Shown here piece after piece: positions 8,630-18,102 of a stretch of 64,000 nt of DNA. Position 1 is the stretch's first letter. Each line of letters starts with the position of its first letter. The DNA comes from Microcoleus sp. AS-A8 (GTDB lineage Bacteria; Cyanobacteriota; Cyanobacteriia; Cyanobacteriales; Coleofasciculaceae). The translations under genes and the position numbers were made by a program. The notes beneath the pieces were generated by a model. That model did no database searches. It was not told where the DNA came from and worked only from the letters and a program-made list of their open reading frames with translations. The stretch covers positions 30,977-94,976 of the forward strand of contig JAMPKV010000023.1 of NCBI GenBank assembly GCA_039962225.1, read 5' to 3'.

Positions 8630-11600
8630 CTATCGAGAACTAGAATTTAGACTACTTTTCTCAAGTACAACCGTTACCCTTGTCAACAGATTGTGTTCTA
8701 TAAAGGGTTTGGTGATATAATCAGTGGCTCCTAATTCTGAAGCAATTAAACGATGTTTTTCACCACTCCGAGAGGTGAGAATGATGGTAGGAATGTTGAC
8801 CAGAGTAGGGTCTTGTTGACGGTGTTTGAGAAACTCGAACCCATTCATTCGAGGCATTTCGATATCACAAATAACTAACCCAATGTTGTTAGCCTGGTGC
8901 CGGAGTTGTTCAATGGCTTCGTAACCATCTTTGGCCTGAAGCACTTGATAGCCAGCCTTCTGTAGGGTCAAAGCCAGAGTTTGGCGTAAGGTAATGGAAT
9001 CATCAACCAGGAGAATCATTTTCCCCGGTTTGGCCGGGAAATCTGGATCGGGTGTTCCTGGTAAAGCCGCACGCGCCCCCGTTGGCAATTGCCGTTGTGT
9101 TCGGCTGGATGGGAGGAGATGGGCTGTGGCATGGGGTAGAGCATTCCTATCTGGTTTCCTGAAGGGTAAGGTAACGAGGGTGTCATCCGTTTGTTGAGCG
9201 ATTGCCTCTGGCACTGCCCTTTGGGCGATCGCATATTGCATTAATACGGCTCCATCGATCACCAATGTCAGCCGACCATCGGCCAGAATGCTGCCCCCAT
9301 AAACATAGGCGGGTGGCACAATCATTTCCCCCAAAGGACGGATGACCAATTCCTGTTCCCCAAGCAGTTGGTCTACTTCCAAGCCCAAAAGCCTCTCCTG
9401 GCAACGGATGAGAATGATGGGGAACTGTTGACCCTCAGCCGCGACGGGATACTGAGATGGAGAGGGCAATGCATCAGGGAGCAACGAGCAGTAATTCAGA
9501 ACGTCCGAGAGTCGGTATACCGCAATGAGTTGCTCGTGAGCATCCTTGCCCCAGCGGATGACTTTGCCACCTTCCCAACACCGGATTTGGTGAGATTGAG
9601 GAATTAGAATTTGTTCAATCGCATCCGTGAGCAAGGCATAGCTGCGGTTGCCCGCTTGAGCGAGGAGTAGTTGAGCGATGGTTAGGCTCAGGGGAATTTG
9701 CAGTACGAACCTTGTTCCCCCGTTGGGTTCAGAATCAACCGTGACCGAACCCTGGAGGGCTTGCAACTGAGCACGAACCAGATCCAGACCGATCCCTCGC
9801 CCGGAGAGGTCGTTCACCTGAGAGGTTGTAGAAAAACCCGCCTCAAATAGGAAATTCGTTAACTGCACTTCATTGAGACGCGCCGCCTGTTCCGGTGAGA
9901 CAAGTTGGCATTCTACCGCCCGTTGGCGAATCGCCTCAAAATCTAACCCTTGACCATCATCCCGGACTTCAATTACTAGGAACTTACCTTGATGGTAAGC
10001 AGAAATTTCAATCTGACCGATTTTGGGCTTGCCCTGCTGTTGCCGGACTGTAGGGGACTCAATGCCGTGGGCAAAAGCATTGCGAACCAGGTGCAGCAAA
10101 GGAGCATACAGCTTCTCGGCTACCACTTTATCGACTAGAACTTCTGTCCCACCGAGTTCCAACCCGACTGGCTTGTTATGCAACGCTTCCAACTGCTGTA
10201 GGACACGAGGGAAGCGACTGAAGATCTCTCCCAAGGGCAACATCCGGGCTTCCATCAGGGCATCACGGGTGCTGGTCAACAACCGACGTTGTTTTTCCAG
10301 AGTCTGATTGGACTGATGAGCAAACAGGTCAACCGCCTCGGCAGCTTCTGATAATTGCACAGCGTCCTCCAGAAGCAACTGAACCAGGATTTGAGATTCA
10401 CTATAGTGATCGAGTTCCAGAGAATCAAAGCGATTTTGGATTTTGGCAGCGCCACTGATTAAGGGAGAGGCTGGATTTTGGATCGGGTGGTTTGGATAGA
10501 AAGGAGCCTTACTTATTCCCCATTGCTCAATTTGCTGTTTTTCTGACACAACGGATAGGTGGTCAGACCAATCCTGTAATTGACCCAGCAGTTGTTGATG
10601 TTGCTCAAGGCGGGTGAGGAGTGAACGAACTGCCGTCTGTAGCTGTTCGTTTTGGAGTGACTGGTGGTTTTGGTTAGTGAGCAATTCCCCAATCGAGTAA
10701 TTCAGGTGATCTAAGTGTTCAACTTCGATCCGCACGGTTTGAGACACAGACACCTGTTCTTTCTGGGGGATGGTTGTTGGTTCGCTGGCTTCGGTTGTCG
10801 CGATGGGAGCGTTATCACTATCAGTGTTAGCTCCAGAACGGGATACACTAACTGGCTCGGCAGATGAGGTTTGCAGACTCGCTTTTGCGCCTACAGACTC
10901 AGCAGGAGTAGACGCTTCGCGATCGGTTAGGCTCACTTTCTCCTCAGGAGGGGGAGTTGCAGAGATAGGGTCTGCTGACGCTAAAGAATCTTGCTCAAAG
11001 GTTTGGAACTCTGGGATGCCTGCCCCACCCCAGATTAACTCCAAAAGAGGGTTGACTGATTCATCGTTGTGTGAATCAGTCACGCTTAAGTCTAAATCCG
11101 ATGTATGGGTTACCCAGTCCAATTCCGGTTGAGTCCCTAAATCTTGAGTCTCACCGTCAAGGGTATGCTGAAGTTCGCTCGTCTCTGGCACCGTCGAAAG
11201 GCCGATCGCCTCTGGCACCGCCCCTTGGGCGATCGCATCGCTGGTGAAACCCGCAAGTTGTTGCAAATCCAGGGAGGGTTGACCGCCTTGGGTGCGATCG
11301 CCATCAAGCACCGCTGCCTGTCCAGCTTGAAAGTCGGCTAGAGCCGTCTGGGCAATCAGCAGCACCTGATCGGGATGAGCGCCTAGAGCAGCGATCGCCG
11401 CCTGAGCAATAGCTTCAAAGCCCGATAAATTCAAAGATTGCGCCAACCCTTGGAAAATTTCGCACTGAGTCCGTAGCGTGATGGCAACGGCCTGATGGTC
11501 GCCTAGGGCGACAACAGCAGCAATTTCGTCTAAGCGTTGGGTGACACCCACCTCAAAGATGGACTGCGCTACATCAAAACCCAATTCGACAGAGTTGGGG

Positions 11601-12028
11601 ATGTGAGCGTCCTCACCAAAACAGTTTCCTAGCTTCTGTTGGAGTTGAGTAAAAATAGCGGTGGTGCGATCAAGAATCTCTGCATCATTCACTTGTCCTC
11701 CTGTCAGTTCAGCCGTGAGAGGTAAGCGTAGACACTCATAACCCTCGAAAAGCAAGGCTTCAACTTCTGTATCAATGGACAATTCGGGATTAAACAGAGC
11801 TTTGAAAATATCCTCTAAAGAGTGAGCCACCGTTTTGATAGTTTCCAACCCAATACTCGCGGCGGCTCCTTTTAGGGTATGGGTTGTCCGCATCAGATTG
11901 TGGACTTTGTTGATACTGTAATCTTCTCGAAGACTGAGCAATTCTTGCTCTAGAACTTGTAAAAGTTCCGGCGCTTCCTGGAGAAAGTAGCGGTAGCTTT
12001 GTTCGCGAATTGTTGGGTCATTTGTCAT
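8630..12028 (-). CDS. Hybrid CheA-type histidine kinase (PixL-like)
   Basis: A 1132-residue chemotaxis-type kinase. Domains in order: HPt at about 1-110 with phospho-acceptor His50 in THTLKGAAASIG; a long low-complexity linker (about 250-420); dimerisation region; HATPase with the N-box HLVRNAFAHGIESP near 645-660 and G-boxes (EVRDDGQGLD; GRGIGLDLV); CheW-like P5 at about 770-900; and a receiver near 1004-1120 (ILLVDDS; phospho-Asp in ICDIEMPRMNG). It would autophosphorylate on His and pass phosphate to its own receiver and to the CheY-like proteins of the cluster. The order matches Synechocystis PixL. Two copies of a HIP1 palindromic repeat are read through in frame near residues 265-276 and 933-944. 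Confidence 0.93.
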   Translation of the reverse strand: MTNDPTIREQSYRYFLQEAPELLQVLEQELLSLREDYSINKVHNLMRTTHTLKGAAASIGLETIKTVAHSLEDIFKALFNPELSIDTEVEALLFEGYECLRLPLTAELTGGQVNDAEILDRTTAIFTQLQQKLGNCFGEDAHIPNSVELGFDVAQSIFEVGVTQRLDEIAAVVALGDHQAVAITLRTQCEIFQGLAQSLNLSGFEAIAQAAIAALGAHPDQVLLIAQTALADFQAGQAAVLDGDRTQGGQPSLDLQQLAGFTSDAIAQGAVPEAIGLSTVPETSELQHTLDGETQDLGTQPELDWVTHTSDLDLSVTDSHNDESVNPLLELIWGGAGIPEFQTFEQDSLASADPISATPPPEEKVSLTDREASTPAESVGAKASLQTSSAEPVSVSRSGANTDSDNAPIATTEASEPTTIPQKEQVSVSQTVRIEVEHLDHLNYSIGELLTNQNHQSLQNEQLQTAVRSLLTRLEQHQQLLGQLQDWSDHLSVVSEKQQIEQWGISKAPFYPNHPIQNPASPLISGAAKIQNRFDSLELDHYSESQILVQLLLEDAVQLSEAAEAVDLFAHQSNQTLEKQRRLLTSTRDALMEARMLPLGEIFSRFPRVLQQLEALHNKPVGLELGGTEVLVDKVVAEKLYAPLLHLVRNAFAHGIESPTVRQQQGKPKIGQIEISAYHQGKFLVIEVRDDGQGLDFEAIRQRAVECQLVSPEQAARLNEVQLTNFLFEAGFSTTSQVNDLSGRGIGLDLVRAQLQALQGSVTVDSEPNGGTRFVLQIPLSLTIAQLLLAQAGNRSYALLTDAIEQILIPQSHQIRCWEGGKVIRWGKDAHEQLIAVYRLSDVLNYCSLLPDALPSPSQYPVAAEGQQFPIILIRCQERLLGLEVDQLLGEQELVIRPLGEMIVPPAYVYGGSILADGRLTLVIDGAVLMQYAIAQRAVPEAIAQQTDDTLVTLPFRKPDRNALPHATAHLLPSSRTQRQLPTGARAALPGTPDPDFPAKPGKMILLVDDSITLRQTLALTLQKAGYQVLQAKDGYEAIEQLRHQANNIGLVICDIEMPRMNGFEFLKHRQQDPTLVNIPTIILTSRSGEKHRLIASELGATDYITKPFIEHNLLTRVTVVLEKSSLNSSSR
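9199..9232. repeat. HIP1-bearing palindromic repeat, copy A (inside cheA-like gene)
   Basis: A 34-bp near-palindrome beginning CGATTGCCTCTGGC and ending GGGCGATCGC. It matches copy B at 31 of 34 positions and copy C at about 80 percent. On the minus strand it is translated as AIAQRAVPEAIAQ between the CheW-like and linker parts of the kinase. Confidence 0.7.
11203..11236. repeat. HIP1-bearing palindromic repeat, copy B (inside cheA-like gene)
   Basis: The same 34-bp unit as copy A with three transitions (CGATCGCCTCTGGC to GGGCGATCGC). It sits in the low-complexity linker of the kinase and is translated in the same frame as copy A, giving AIAQGAVPEAIG. Confidence 0.7.
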
Positions 12029-12385
12029 GCGTCATTCGTCCTTAGTCTTTATTCCATAAAAGGTTGAAGGTTAGCCGGTTGCAGGTTCTACCAAATCCGA
12101 GATGAATTCCTCTTGTATGGGAACAAACTACAGAGGCGCAGAGTTCGCTGAGGAGAGAATTAGAGGAAATCAATAGATAAAAGGGGTTTTGAGGGCGGAT
12201 TTGAGATTACAAGTTGCAGGTTAAGCAATCTGCATAAAACCTGGCATGGCTTGGATGGGCAGAATGCCCATCCCAGAAGAAAAAGGTTGAAACCTAACTC
12301 CCTGTCTTAAATGCACAAAAGCTTAGAAATTCCAACTTTTAAACTTTCCAACCTTCAACCTTCAACCCTAAAAAACCTTCAACCC
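12029..12385. other. Intergenic region with heptamer repeats between cheA-like and MCP genes
   Basis: This 357-bp spacer holds repeats built on GGTTGAA: AGGTTGAAGGTT at 12061-12072 and its inverse AACCTTCAACCT at 12350-12361, followed by further CCTTCAA units. A copy of the ACAGAGGCGCAGAG repeat lies at 12130-12143. No gene or clear terminator is seen, so transcription may continue from the MCP into the kinase. Confidence 0.55.
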
Positions 12386-15300
12386 TTAATCGACCTTGAA
12401 CTGGTCAGCACTAGCTTGCAGGTTTTGAGCCATTGCCAGCAGTTCTTTAAAGGATGTGGAAATCTCCACAGAATCCTCTGAGGTCTTGTTAGCGATCGCC
12501 GCCACATCGGTCATGGTTTGCGTCACTGACTGAAACTGATTGGTTTGGAGTTGGGTTGCTTGGGTAATACCTTCCACTAACTGACTAATTTGACTGGTGG
12601 CTTCAACGATCGCATTCAGATTTTGGCGGGCATTGGTAACTAAATGAGTCCCTTGAGCCACCTGCTGAATGCCGGTTTCCATCGCGACGGAAACCTCCGC
12701 CGTACCCTCCTGAATCTCCTGAACTAGCTGCGCGATCTCAGTCGTCGCCTCAGCTGATTGACGTGCTAGAGAGCGCACCTCATCCGCAACCACAACAAAA
12801 CCCCGTCCATATTGACCCGCTCTGGTGGCTTCAATTGCCGCGTTCAGCGCTAACAATTGGGTTTGGGTCGTAAAATTGCTAATCAGGTTCACCACCCTGG
12901 ACACCTTCTGGGACGATTCACTCAAGCGCTTGAGGCGTTTGCTTGTTTCCGCCACGGTTTCGCGAATCGCTAGAATGCCATCCACGGTATGGTTCATGGC
13001 TGCATCCCCTTCCCGAACCGTCTGGTTCGCCTGTTGCACCGCAAAGTTGACCTGTTGAGCGTTGGTACTCACAGCATTGGTGGAATTGACAAGCGTCTGA
13101 ATTTGCTCCAGGGTGCGCTCTAGGAACTGGAATTGCTGCTGAGCTTGTGACGCCAAACCGGCGATCGAGGATTCACTGTCTTGGGAGGTTTGTGCCACTT
13201 GTCTGGAAGCGCCTTGCACCTGCTTCACGATACCGCGCAGGCTTTGCAGAGTATTGTTGTAAGCATCGGCGATCGTACCCACTTCATCTTCCGTCACGGG
13301 GGCGCGAACGGTAAGGTCACCCTTGAGTGCCGGTCGCACTGCCGTCAGTAATTGAATTACCTCTCGTTGCAGTTGCTCTTTTGCCCCTCGTTCCCGTTCA
13401 GCTGACTCGGTCAATTGCTGCGCTTGCGTTCTCAGTTGTTCTAAGTATTCCGCTTGTTGCAGAGCCAGACCCATTTGCACACCCACTTGAGCCAGCAAGT
13501 TCACGTCCATCTGCTCCCAGTGGCGGGGTGCATCATTTTGATAGGCTCCTAATAGACCCCAGAGTTGGTCACCCTTGAAGATGGGGGCAATCATGTAGGC
13601 TTTCGCGTCCCATTGTTCCAGCAATTGGACGTGGCATTCCTGATGCCCAATCGTGTAGATATCGTCTACGCTGAACGTTTCTCGCCGACGATAGCGACCC
13701 CCCTTGTTCTCTTGGAGGTGGGTATCTTCAACCATCGCTAGGTCTGTGCCTACGAGTTTCGTCCAATTGCTGCCCACATCCTCGACGATAAACTGACCAC
13801 TCCAGTCTGGATTAAATTGATAAATACCGACGCGATCGCACTTCAACTGTTTGCGTAATTCCAGCAGCGCCAGTTGTAACAGATGATCCAGAGAAAAATT
13901 CTCCTGAATCAGAACACTTCCCAGTCTGTAAATCAGTCGGCTATAAACGGCTCCTCGATCCACGGACTTGGCTAACTGTTGGGACTGCACACGCAGTTCC
14001 TCAATATACTCAGCCTGTTGCAGAGCTAAGCCGAGTTGAGTCCCAATTTGAGCCAGTAACTTGACCTCACCCTCTTGCCAATGCCGAGATTCACTGTGTT
14101 GAAACGCCGACACTAATCCCCAAAGCTTTTGCCCTTGCAGGATAGGAGCCACGAGGCAGGATTTGATTGCAAAGAATTCTAAGGCTTCCACATGACAATC
14201 CGTCATGTCCGTTTTGTAGATATCATCCACGACGAAGACTTCATTGTTGCGGAAGCGACCCCCTTTGTGTTCTTGTAAATAAGGGTCTTCCCAACCACTG
14301 CCCACGAGTTTAGGCCAACCTCCAGACTCCGACTCCACCAGGAAATCGCCGAAATAGTCCGGGCGAAACTTGTAAATCGTCACCCGCTCTACATTCAGGA
14401 CTTTTCGCACTTCCTGCACCGTCGTCTTGAATACGGTGTCAAGGTCAGAGGATTTGAGAATCTTTTCCAGGATGCTAGCGACAATTCTCTCCCGTTCTGC
14501 GCCTTTGGCGATTTGGGTGGCTTGCTCCTTGAGCTGTGCTACATATTCTGCCTGCTGGATTGCTAAGCCCAGTTGAGCGGCAATTTGAAACAGCAACTTG
14601 ACTTCACTTTCTTGCCAATGCCTGGGGCCGCTGTGTTGAAAGGCACTGAGCAATCCCCACAACTTCTTGCCTTGGAAGATGGACACCACCATGCAGGATT
14701 TCACCCCAAAGTATTCCAAGGCTTCCACATGGCAATCCGTGAGACTGCCATTGTAGACATCATCGACGACCAGAGGTTCGTTGTGGCGGAAGCGACCGCC
14801 TTCGTTTTCCTGCAAATAGGGGTCTTCCCATCCACTACCCACCAGTTTGGGCCAGCCTCCCGTCTCCGACTCCACCAGGAAATCGCCGAAATAGTCGGGA
14901 CGGAATTTGTAAATCGTGATCCGCTCTACATCGAGCAGCCGACGGACTTCTTGCGCCGCGACTCGGAAAATGGTATCCATATCCGATGACTGGCGAATTT
15001 TATCAATTACGCGGGCGATTGATCGCTCTCGTTCTGCCTCTTTACCCATTTGCTGGGTTTGGTCTTGCAGTTTTTCTAAATACTCCGCCTGCTGTAGCGC
15101 TAACCCCAGTTGAGCTGCGATTTGAGACAGCCATTTGACTTCACTGTCTTGCCAATGCCTGGGGCCGCTGTGTTGAAAGGCACTGAGCAATCCCCACAAC
15201 TTCTTGCCTTGGAAGATGGACACCACCATGCAGGATTTGACGCCGAAGTTTTCTAACGCTTCCACATGGCAATCCGTGAGGCCGCCATTGTAAACATCAT

Positions 15301-16603
15301 CGACTACCAGAGGTTCGTTGTTGCGGAAGCGACCCCCTTGGTGTTCTTGTAAATAGGGGTCTTCCCATCCGCTGCCGACCAGTTTAGGCCAGCCTCCTGT
15401 CTCCGACTCCACCAGGAAATCGCCGAAATAGTCGGGACGGAATTTGTAAATTGTGATGCGTTCGATATCTAAGAGTTTGCGGACTTCTTGCGCGGTTGTT
15501 GCCAAAATGGTATTGATGTCCAGGCTCTTGCGAATCTTTTCGATCACCAGATTCACGGCTCGCTCCGCTTGAGCCTCTTTAGCACCGACTTCAGCCTGTT
15601 TTTGCATTTGAGCCTGAAATTCCAGGGGCTGTAGGGATGTCGTCAGCTCGGTGACAACTTGGTACAGCAGATGAATTTCGGCTTCCTGCCAGCGTCGGGA
15701 AAGCGTCGAGCAGTCTTGCACAACGAGTAAGCCCCACACTTGCCCTTCTATGAAAATGGGCAGACTGAGGCTGGCTTTAACTTGAAACTTTTGCAGCAAT
15801 TGGAGTTGATAGGGCGTTGGAGCTTTTTGGTAGACATGCTCTAGGACGATGACTTGCTGTTGTTGGTAGTCCTGTCGGTTGTCGGCACCAAATGCGATCG
15901 CCGGCAGAGTTTCTCCCAAGGCCGGAGTATAGCCACCCGCCATCAACTCGGCGACCACCGTACCCTGAGTATCGGTGTGGAATTGGTAGATTAACGCTCG
16001 GTCTACCTGTAAATGTTGACCAACCTCAGTCACTGTAAGTCTGAGCAAAGCATCTTGAGCGGTCGATTGGCGCATCTGATTCGCCAGGGTTGACAACCAC
16101 TGCCGTTCATGCTTTAACTGTTGCTCGGTCGCCATACTCAAGTGAGGCTTCAATTCGGTTGGCAAGTTTTGAGCCAATTTTTCCAACTGGAGAATTTTCT
16201 CATAAGCGTCCGGTTGGGTGAGATATCCTGCGTGTTTCAGGTCTGCTTTGATGGCACTGACTAAGGCGAGAGCTTGGTGTGGATCGTCAAAATGGCCTTT
16301 GAATCCTACAGGTGTTTGATCGTTTTTAGGGTGAGTGGGTGAGGAATCGAGTTGGGATTCAAGAGGGGGCATCGCCAGGGAGCGATCGCGTTCTGGCGAG
16401 ATTAGCGCTAGCTGCTCTGGGGTTAGCTCTGGCTCAATTACCCATCTCGACTGCCCCGTAGCTGCGGTATTCGGCTCAGTCCCCACATTACAAACATCGG
16501 CGCTAGGGTTAGCAACCTCTGAAGGGTCAACTGCACCGGAGCTACCAGGAATTCCGTTCGGGTTATTGCTATTAAAAGGGTGGCTGTGGCTGAGATCTGT
16601 CAT
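12386..16603 (-). CDS. Multi-GAF methyl-accepting chemotaxis protein, probable bilin photoreceptor (PixJ/PtxD-like)
   Basis: A 1405-residue soluble receptor; no membrane helix is visible. Order: poorly conserved N-terminus (1-165); GAF0 (about 180-325) without the bilin Cys; four tandem GAF domains (about 350-505, 530-685, 708-865, 885-1050); HAMP (about 1080-1130); and an MCP signalling domain with the hairpin tip around [13 protein letters not shown] (1250-1262). GAF1-4 each carry the Cys-His dyad of cyanobacteriochromes at Cys445, Cys624, Cys803 and Cys990 (TDCHVEAL in the first three, QECHVQLL in the fourth). GAF1-3 have W-E-D-P-Y-L-Q where DXCF types have a second Cys, so they look like single-Cys, red/green-type domains. 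Spectral properties are inference. The gene lies where pixJ lies in Synechocystis. Confidence 0.92.
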   Translation of the reverse strand: MTDLSHSHPFNSNNPNGIPGSSGAVDPSEVANPSADVCNVGTEPNTAATGQSRWVIEPELTPEQLALISPERDRSLAMPPLESQLDSSPTHPKNDQTPVGFKGHFDDPHQALALVSAIKADLKHAGYLTQPDAYEKILQLEKLAQNLPTELKPHLSMATEQQLKHERQWLSTLANQMRQSTAQDALLRLTVTEVGQHLQVDRALIYQFHTDTQGTVVAELMAGGYTPALGETLPAIAFGADNRQDYQQQQVIVLEHVYQKAPTPYQLQLLQKFQVKASLSLPIFIEGQVWGLLVVQDCSTLSRRWQEAEIHLLYQVVTELTTSLQPLEFQAQMQKQAEVGAKEAQAERAVNLVIEKIRKSLDINTILATTAQEVRKLLDIERITIYKFRPDYFGDFLVESETGGWPKLVGSGWEDPYLQEHQGGRFRNNEPLVVDDVYNGGLTDCHVEALENFGVKSCMVVSIFQGKKLWGLLSAFQHSGPRHWQDSEVKWLSQIAAQLGLALQQAEYLEKLQDQTQQMGKEAERERSIARVIDKIRQSSDMDTIFRVAAQEVRRLLDVERITIYKFRPDYFGDFLVESETGGWPKLVGSGWEDPYLQENEGGRFRHNEPLVVDDVYNGSLTDCHVEALEYFGVKSCMVVSIFQGKKLWGLLSAFQHSGPRHWQESEVKLLFQIAAQLGLAIQQAEYVAQLKEQATQIAKGAERERIVASILEKILKSSDLDTVFKTTVQEVRKVLNVERVTIYKFRPDYFGDFLVESESGGWPKLVGSGWEDPYLQEHKGGRFRNNEVFVVDDIYKTDMTDCHVEALEFFAIKSCLVAPILQGQKLWGLVSAFQHSESRHWQEGEVKLLAQIGTQLGLALQQAEYIEELRVQSQQLAKSVDRGAVYSRLIYRLGSVLIQENFSLDHLLQLALLELRKQLKCDRVGIYQFNPDWSGQFIVEDVGSNWTKLVGTDLAMVEDTHLQENKGGRYRRRETFSVDDIYTIGHQECHVQLLEQWDAKAYMIAPIFKGDQLWGLLGAYQNDAPRHWEQMDVNLLAQVGVQMGLALQQAEYLEQLRTQAQQLTESAERERGAKEQLQREVIQLLTAVRPALKGDLTVRAPVTEDEVGTIADAYNNTLQSLRGIVKQVQGASRQVAQTSQDSESSIAGLASQAQQQFQFLERTLEQIQTLVNSTNAVSTNAQQVNFAVQQANQTVREGDAAMNHTVDGILAIRETVAETSKRLKRLSESSQKVSRVVNLISNFTTQTQLLALNAAIEATRAGQYGRGFVVVADEVRSLARQSAEATTEIAQLVQEIQEGTAEVSVAMETGIQQVAQGTHLVTNARQNLNAIVEATSQISQLVEGITQATQLQTNQFQSVTQTMTDVAAIANKTSEDSVEISTSFKELLAMAQNLQASADQFKVD

Positions 16604-16732
16604 AGTTTATTGGCTTCTGGATTCAAAGGGTGGAAATTTGCACAGCAAGCTCCAACAGCAGCCCAGCGTTTTTTTGCGGCTAGCTGTTGTTTTTGGATAT
16701 CAACGTTAAAGCTGTGGGTTGTTACAAAGAAA

Positions 16733-16775
16733 GGCAGATGGCAGAAGGCAGAAGGCAGAAGGGCAGAAGGCAAGA
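16733..16775. repeat. Heptanucleotide (GGCAGAA) tandem array, left arm
   Basis: About six units of GGCAGAA, with one extra G and one variant at each end. This is the STRR class of short repeats known between cyanobacterial genes. The inverse array lies at 17036-17068. Confidence 0.85.
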
Positions 16776-17035
16776 AAAACTTTAGTTGTGGGTGTTATTG
16801 CCCACGCCTGAAAGAAAAAAGTTTGGGAAAACAGACGACTATCGTGTCTTGAATCAAAAGAGCCTTTTTCATCCACGTTTTACTCCCGTCCTGCCCCAAA
16901 AATACCTATTAACGAACCACAGAGGCGCAGAGAGCGCAGAGGAAGGGATAGGTAATTTTCGAGTGGGCAGGGAGTAAAAACGTGGGAGCCAAAAAGCGCT
17001 CTGCTTTCTATCTTCTGTCCTTACTAAAGCTCCGG

Positions 17036-17068
17036 TCTGCCTTCTGCCTTCTGCCTTCTGCCTTTTGC
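17036..17068. repeat. Heptanucleotide (TTCTGCC) tandem array, right arm
   Basis: About four units of TTCTGCC, the inverse complement of the left array. The two could pair over about 30 bp across a 260-bp loop. The array ends five bases before the stop of the cheW gene. Confidence 0.85.
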
Positions 17069-17072
17069 TATA

Positions 17073-17621
17073 TCAGGAATGCCTCTGCCACAAGGGATAC
17101 TGAGCAATGGCGATGACATCTAAGACCGTACCGTTGTCCCCGCGCAGTGCCCCCAGGACAAAAGGCAAGAGTTTAGGCGGAAATAAACCAGGGGCAACGG
17201 GCTGGAGTTGCTGTAAGTCGTGTAACTCGATGTCGTTGACTTGTTGCACCACGAGACCGACGGACTGACCCTGAACCTGAACCACCATTACTGTCGGAGG
17301 CACCAACAAGGATTGTTGCCGAAACAGGGGGGGACATCCCACCAGATGGTTGAGGTCTATCAGCCAAATCATTTCTCCTCGCCAATTGCAAATTCCTAAA
17401 ACCTGACTGGGCATTTCAGGTACTGGGAGAATTTCTGCCACATTCAGCCTAAAAATTTCTGTAATTTGTTCTAGGGGCAGCAGAGCACTGTCTTCAACAC
17501 CCAAGGGAAAGCGAAGCAAGCGTTGGCGTGTTTCTGGGGGTAGGGCAGCTTCAGACAGAAAGTCTAATGTCAGCAAGTCAAGGCTGCTTACTGTTTGCCC
17601 AAAGTCAAGCGAGTTCAGCAT
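17073..17621 (-). CDS. CheW-like adaptor (PixI-like)
   Basis: A 182-residue CheW-domain protein in the position of pixI, 20 bp after the CheY-like gene. The adaptor fold is seen from about residue 35: RFPLGVEDSALLPLEQITEIF, then PEMPSQVLGICNWRGEMIWLIDL with the conserved G-x-x-N-x-R-G turn, then VQGQSVGLVVQQVNDIEL. It should couple the multi-GAF receptor to the CheA-like kinase at the polar or cytoplasmic array. The N-terminal 30 residues are not conserved with CheW. Confidence 0.9.
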   Translation of the reverse strand: MLNSLDFGQTVSSLDLLTLDFLSEAALPPETRQRLLRFPLGVEDSALLPLEQITEIFRLNVAEILPVPEMPSQVLGICNWRGEMIWLIDLNHLVGCPPLFRQQSLLVPPTVMVVQVQGQSVGLVVQQVNDIELHDLQQLQPVAPGLFPPKLLPFVLGALRGDNGTVLDVIAIAQYPLWQRHS

Positions 17622-17641
17622 GAATCCCTGTTCCTCATCAC

Positions 17642-18010
17642 CTAATAAATGGAAGTCAATTGCTGGATGGTTTGCATGAGTGCTTTTTGATCGATCGGCT
17701 TAGGGATGTAGGCATCGGCTCCCAGCATCGAACCCCAAAGTTTATCGGCTTCGGTTCCTTTGGTTGAACAAATCACGACTGGGATGGCTTGGGTATGGGA
17801 ATTGGTCTTGATTTCGCGGCACAGTTCAAATCCGCTTTGCCCTGGCAAAATCACATCGAGAATTACCAAATCGGGTTTTTGCGACTGAAGTTGAACACGG
17901 GCTTCTTCACCACTGGTGACACTGATTACGGTTAAACCCGCCTGTCTGAGGTGACGGGTAATCACTTCGGTTTCCGTGAGACTATCTTCAACCAACAGGA
18001 CTGTAGTCAT
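17642..18010 (-). CDS. CheY-like single-domain response regulator (PixH-like)
   Basis: A 122-residue stand-alone receiver domain: acidic residues in VLLVEDSLTE, phospho-acceptor Asp52 in LVILDVILPGQSG, conserved Thr/Ser and Lys in ICSTKG and YIPKPI. It should accept phosphate from the CheA-like kinase and act on the pilus motor, as PixH/PilH proteins do, or serve as a phosphate sink. It lies between the PatA-like and CheW genes, in the same order as pixGHI. Confidence 0.93.
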   Translation of the reverse strand: MTTVLLVEDSLTETEVITRHLRQAGLTVISVTSGEEARVQLQSQKPDLVILDVILPGQSGFELCREIKTNSHTQAIPVVICSTKGTEADKLWGSMLGADAYIPKPIDQKALMQTIQQLTSIY

Positions 18011-18102
18011 AAAACAAGCTTTTGTCAGATAAAATGGGTCAAATTCATGGCTTTGGGCTTTAAACCAAGGGCAAGAGACTCATCCTGCCAATTTTGCTAC
18101 CT

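Larger units (their letters stand above)
16604..17072. other. Intergenic region with inverted heptamer arrays
   Basis: A 469-bp spacer between the cheW and MCP genes. Besides the two arrays listed separately it contains an ACAGAGGCGCAGAG repeat at 16919-16932, and a 31-bp sequence at 17013-17043 that recurs at 33931-33961. No gene is seen; the MCP start at 16603 has no promoter that I can point to. Confidence 0.55.
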
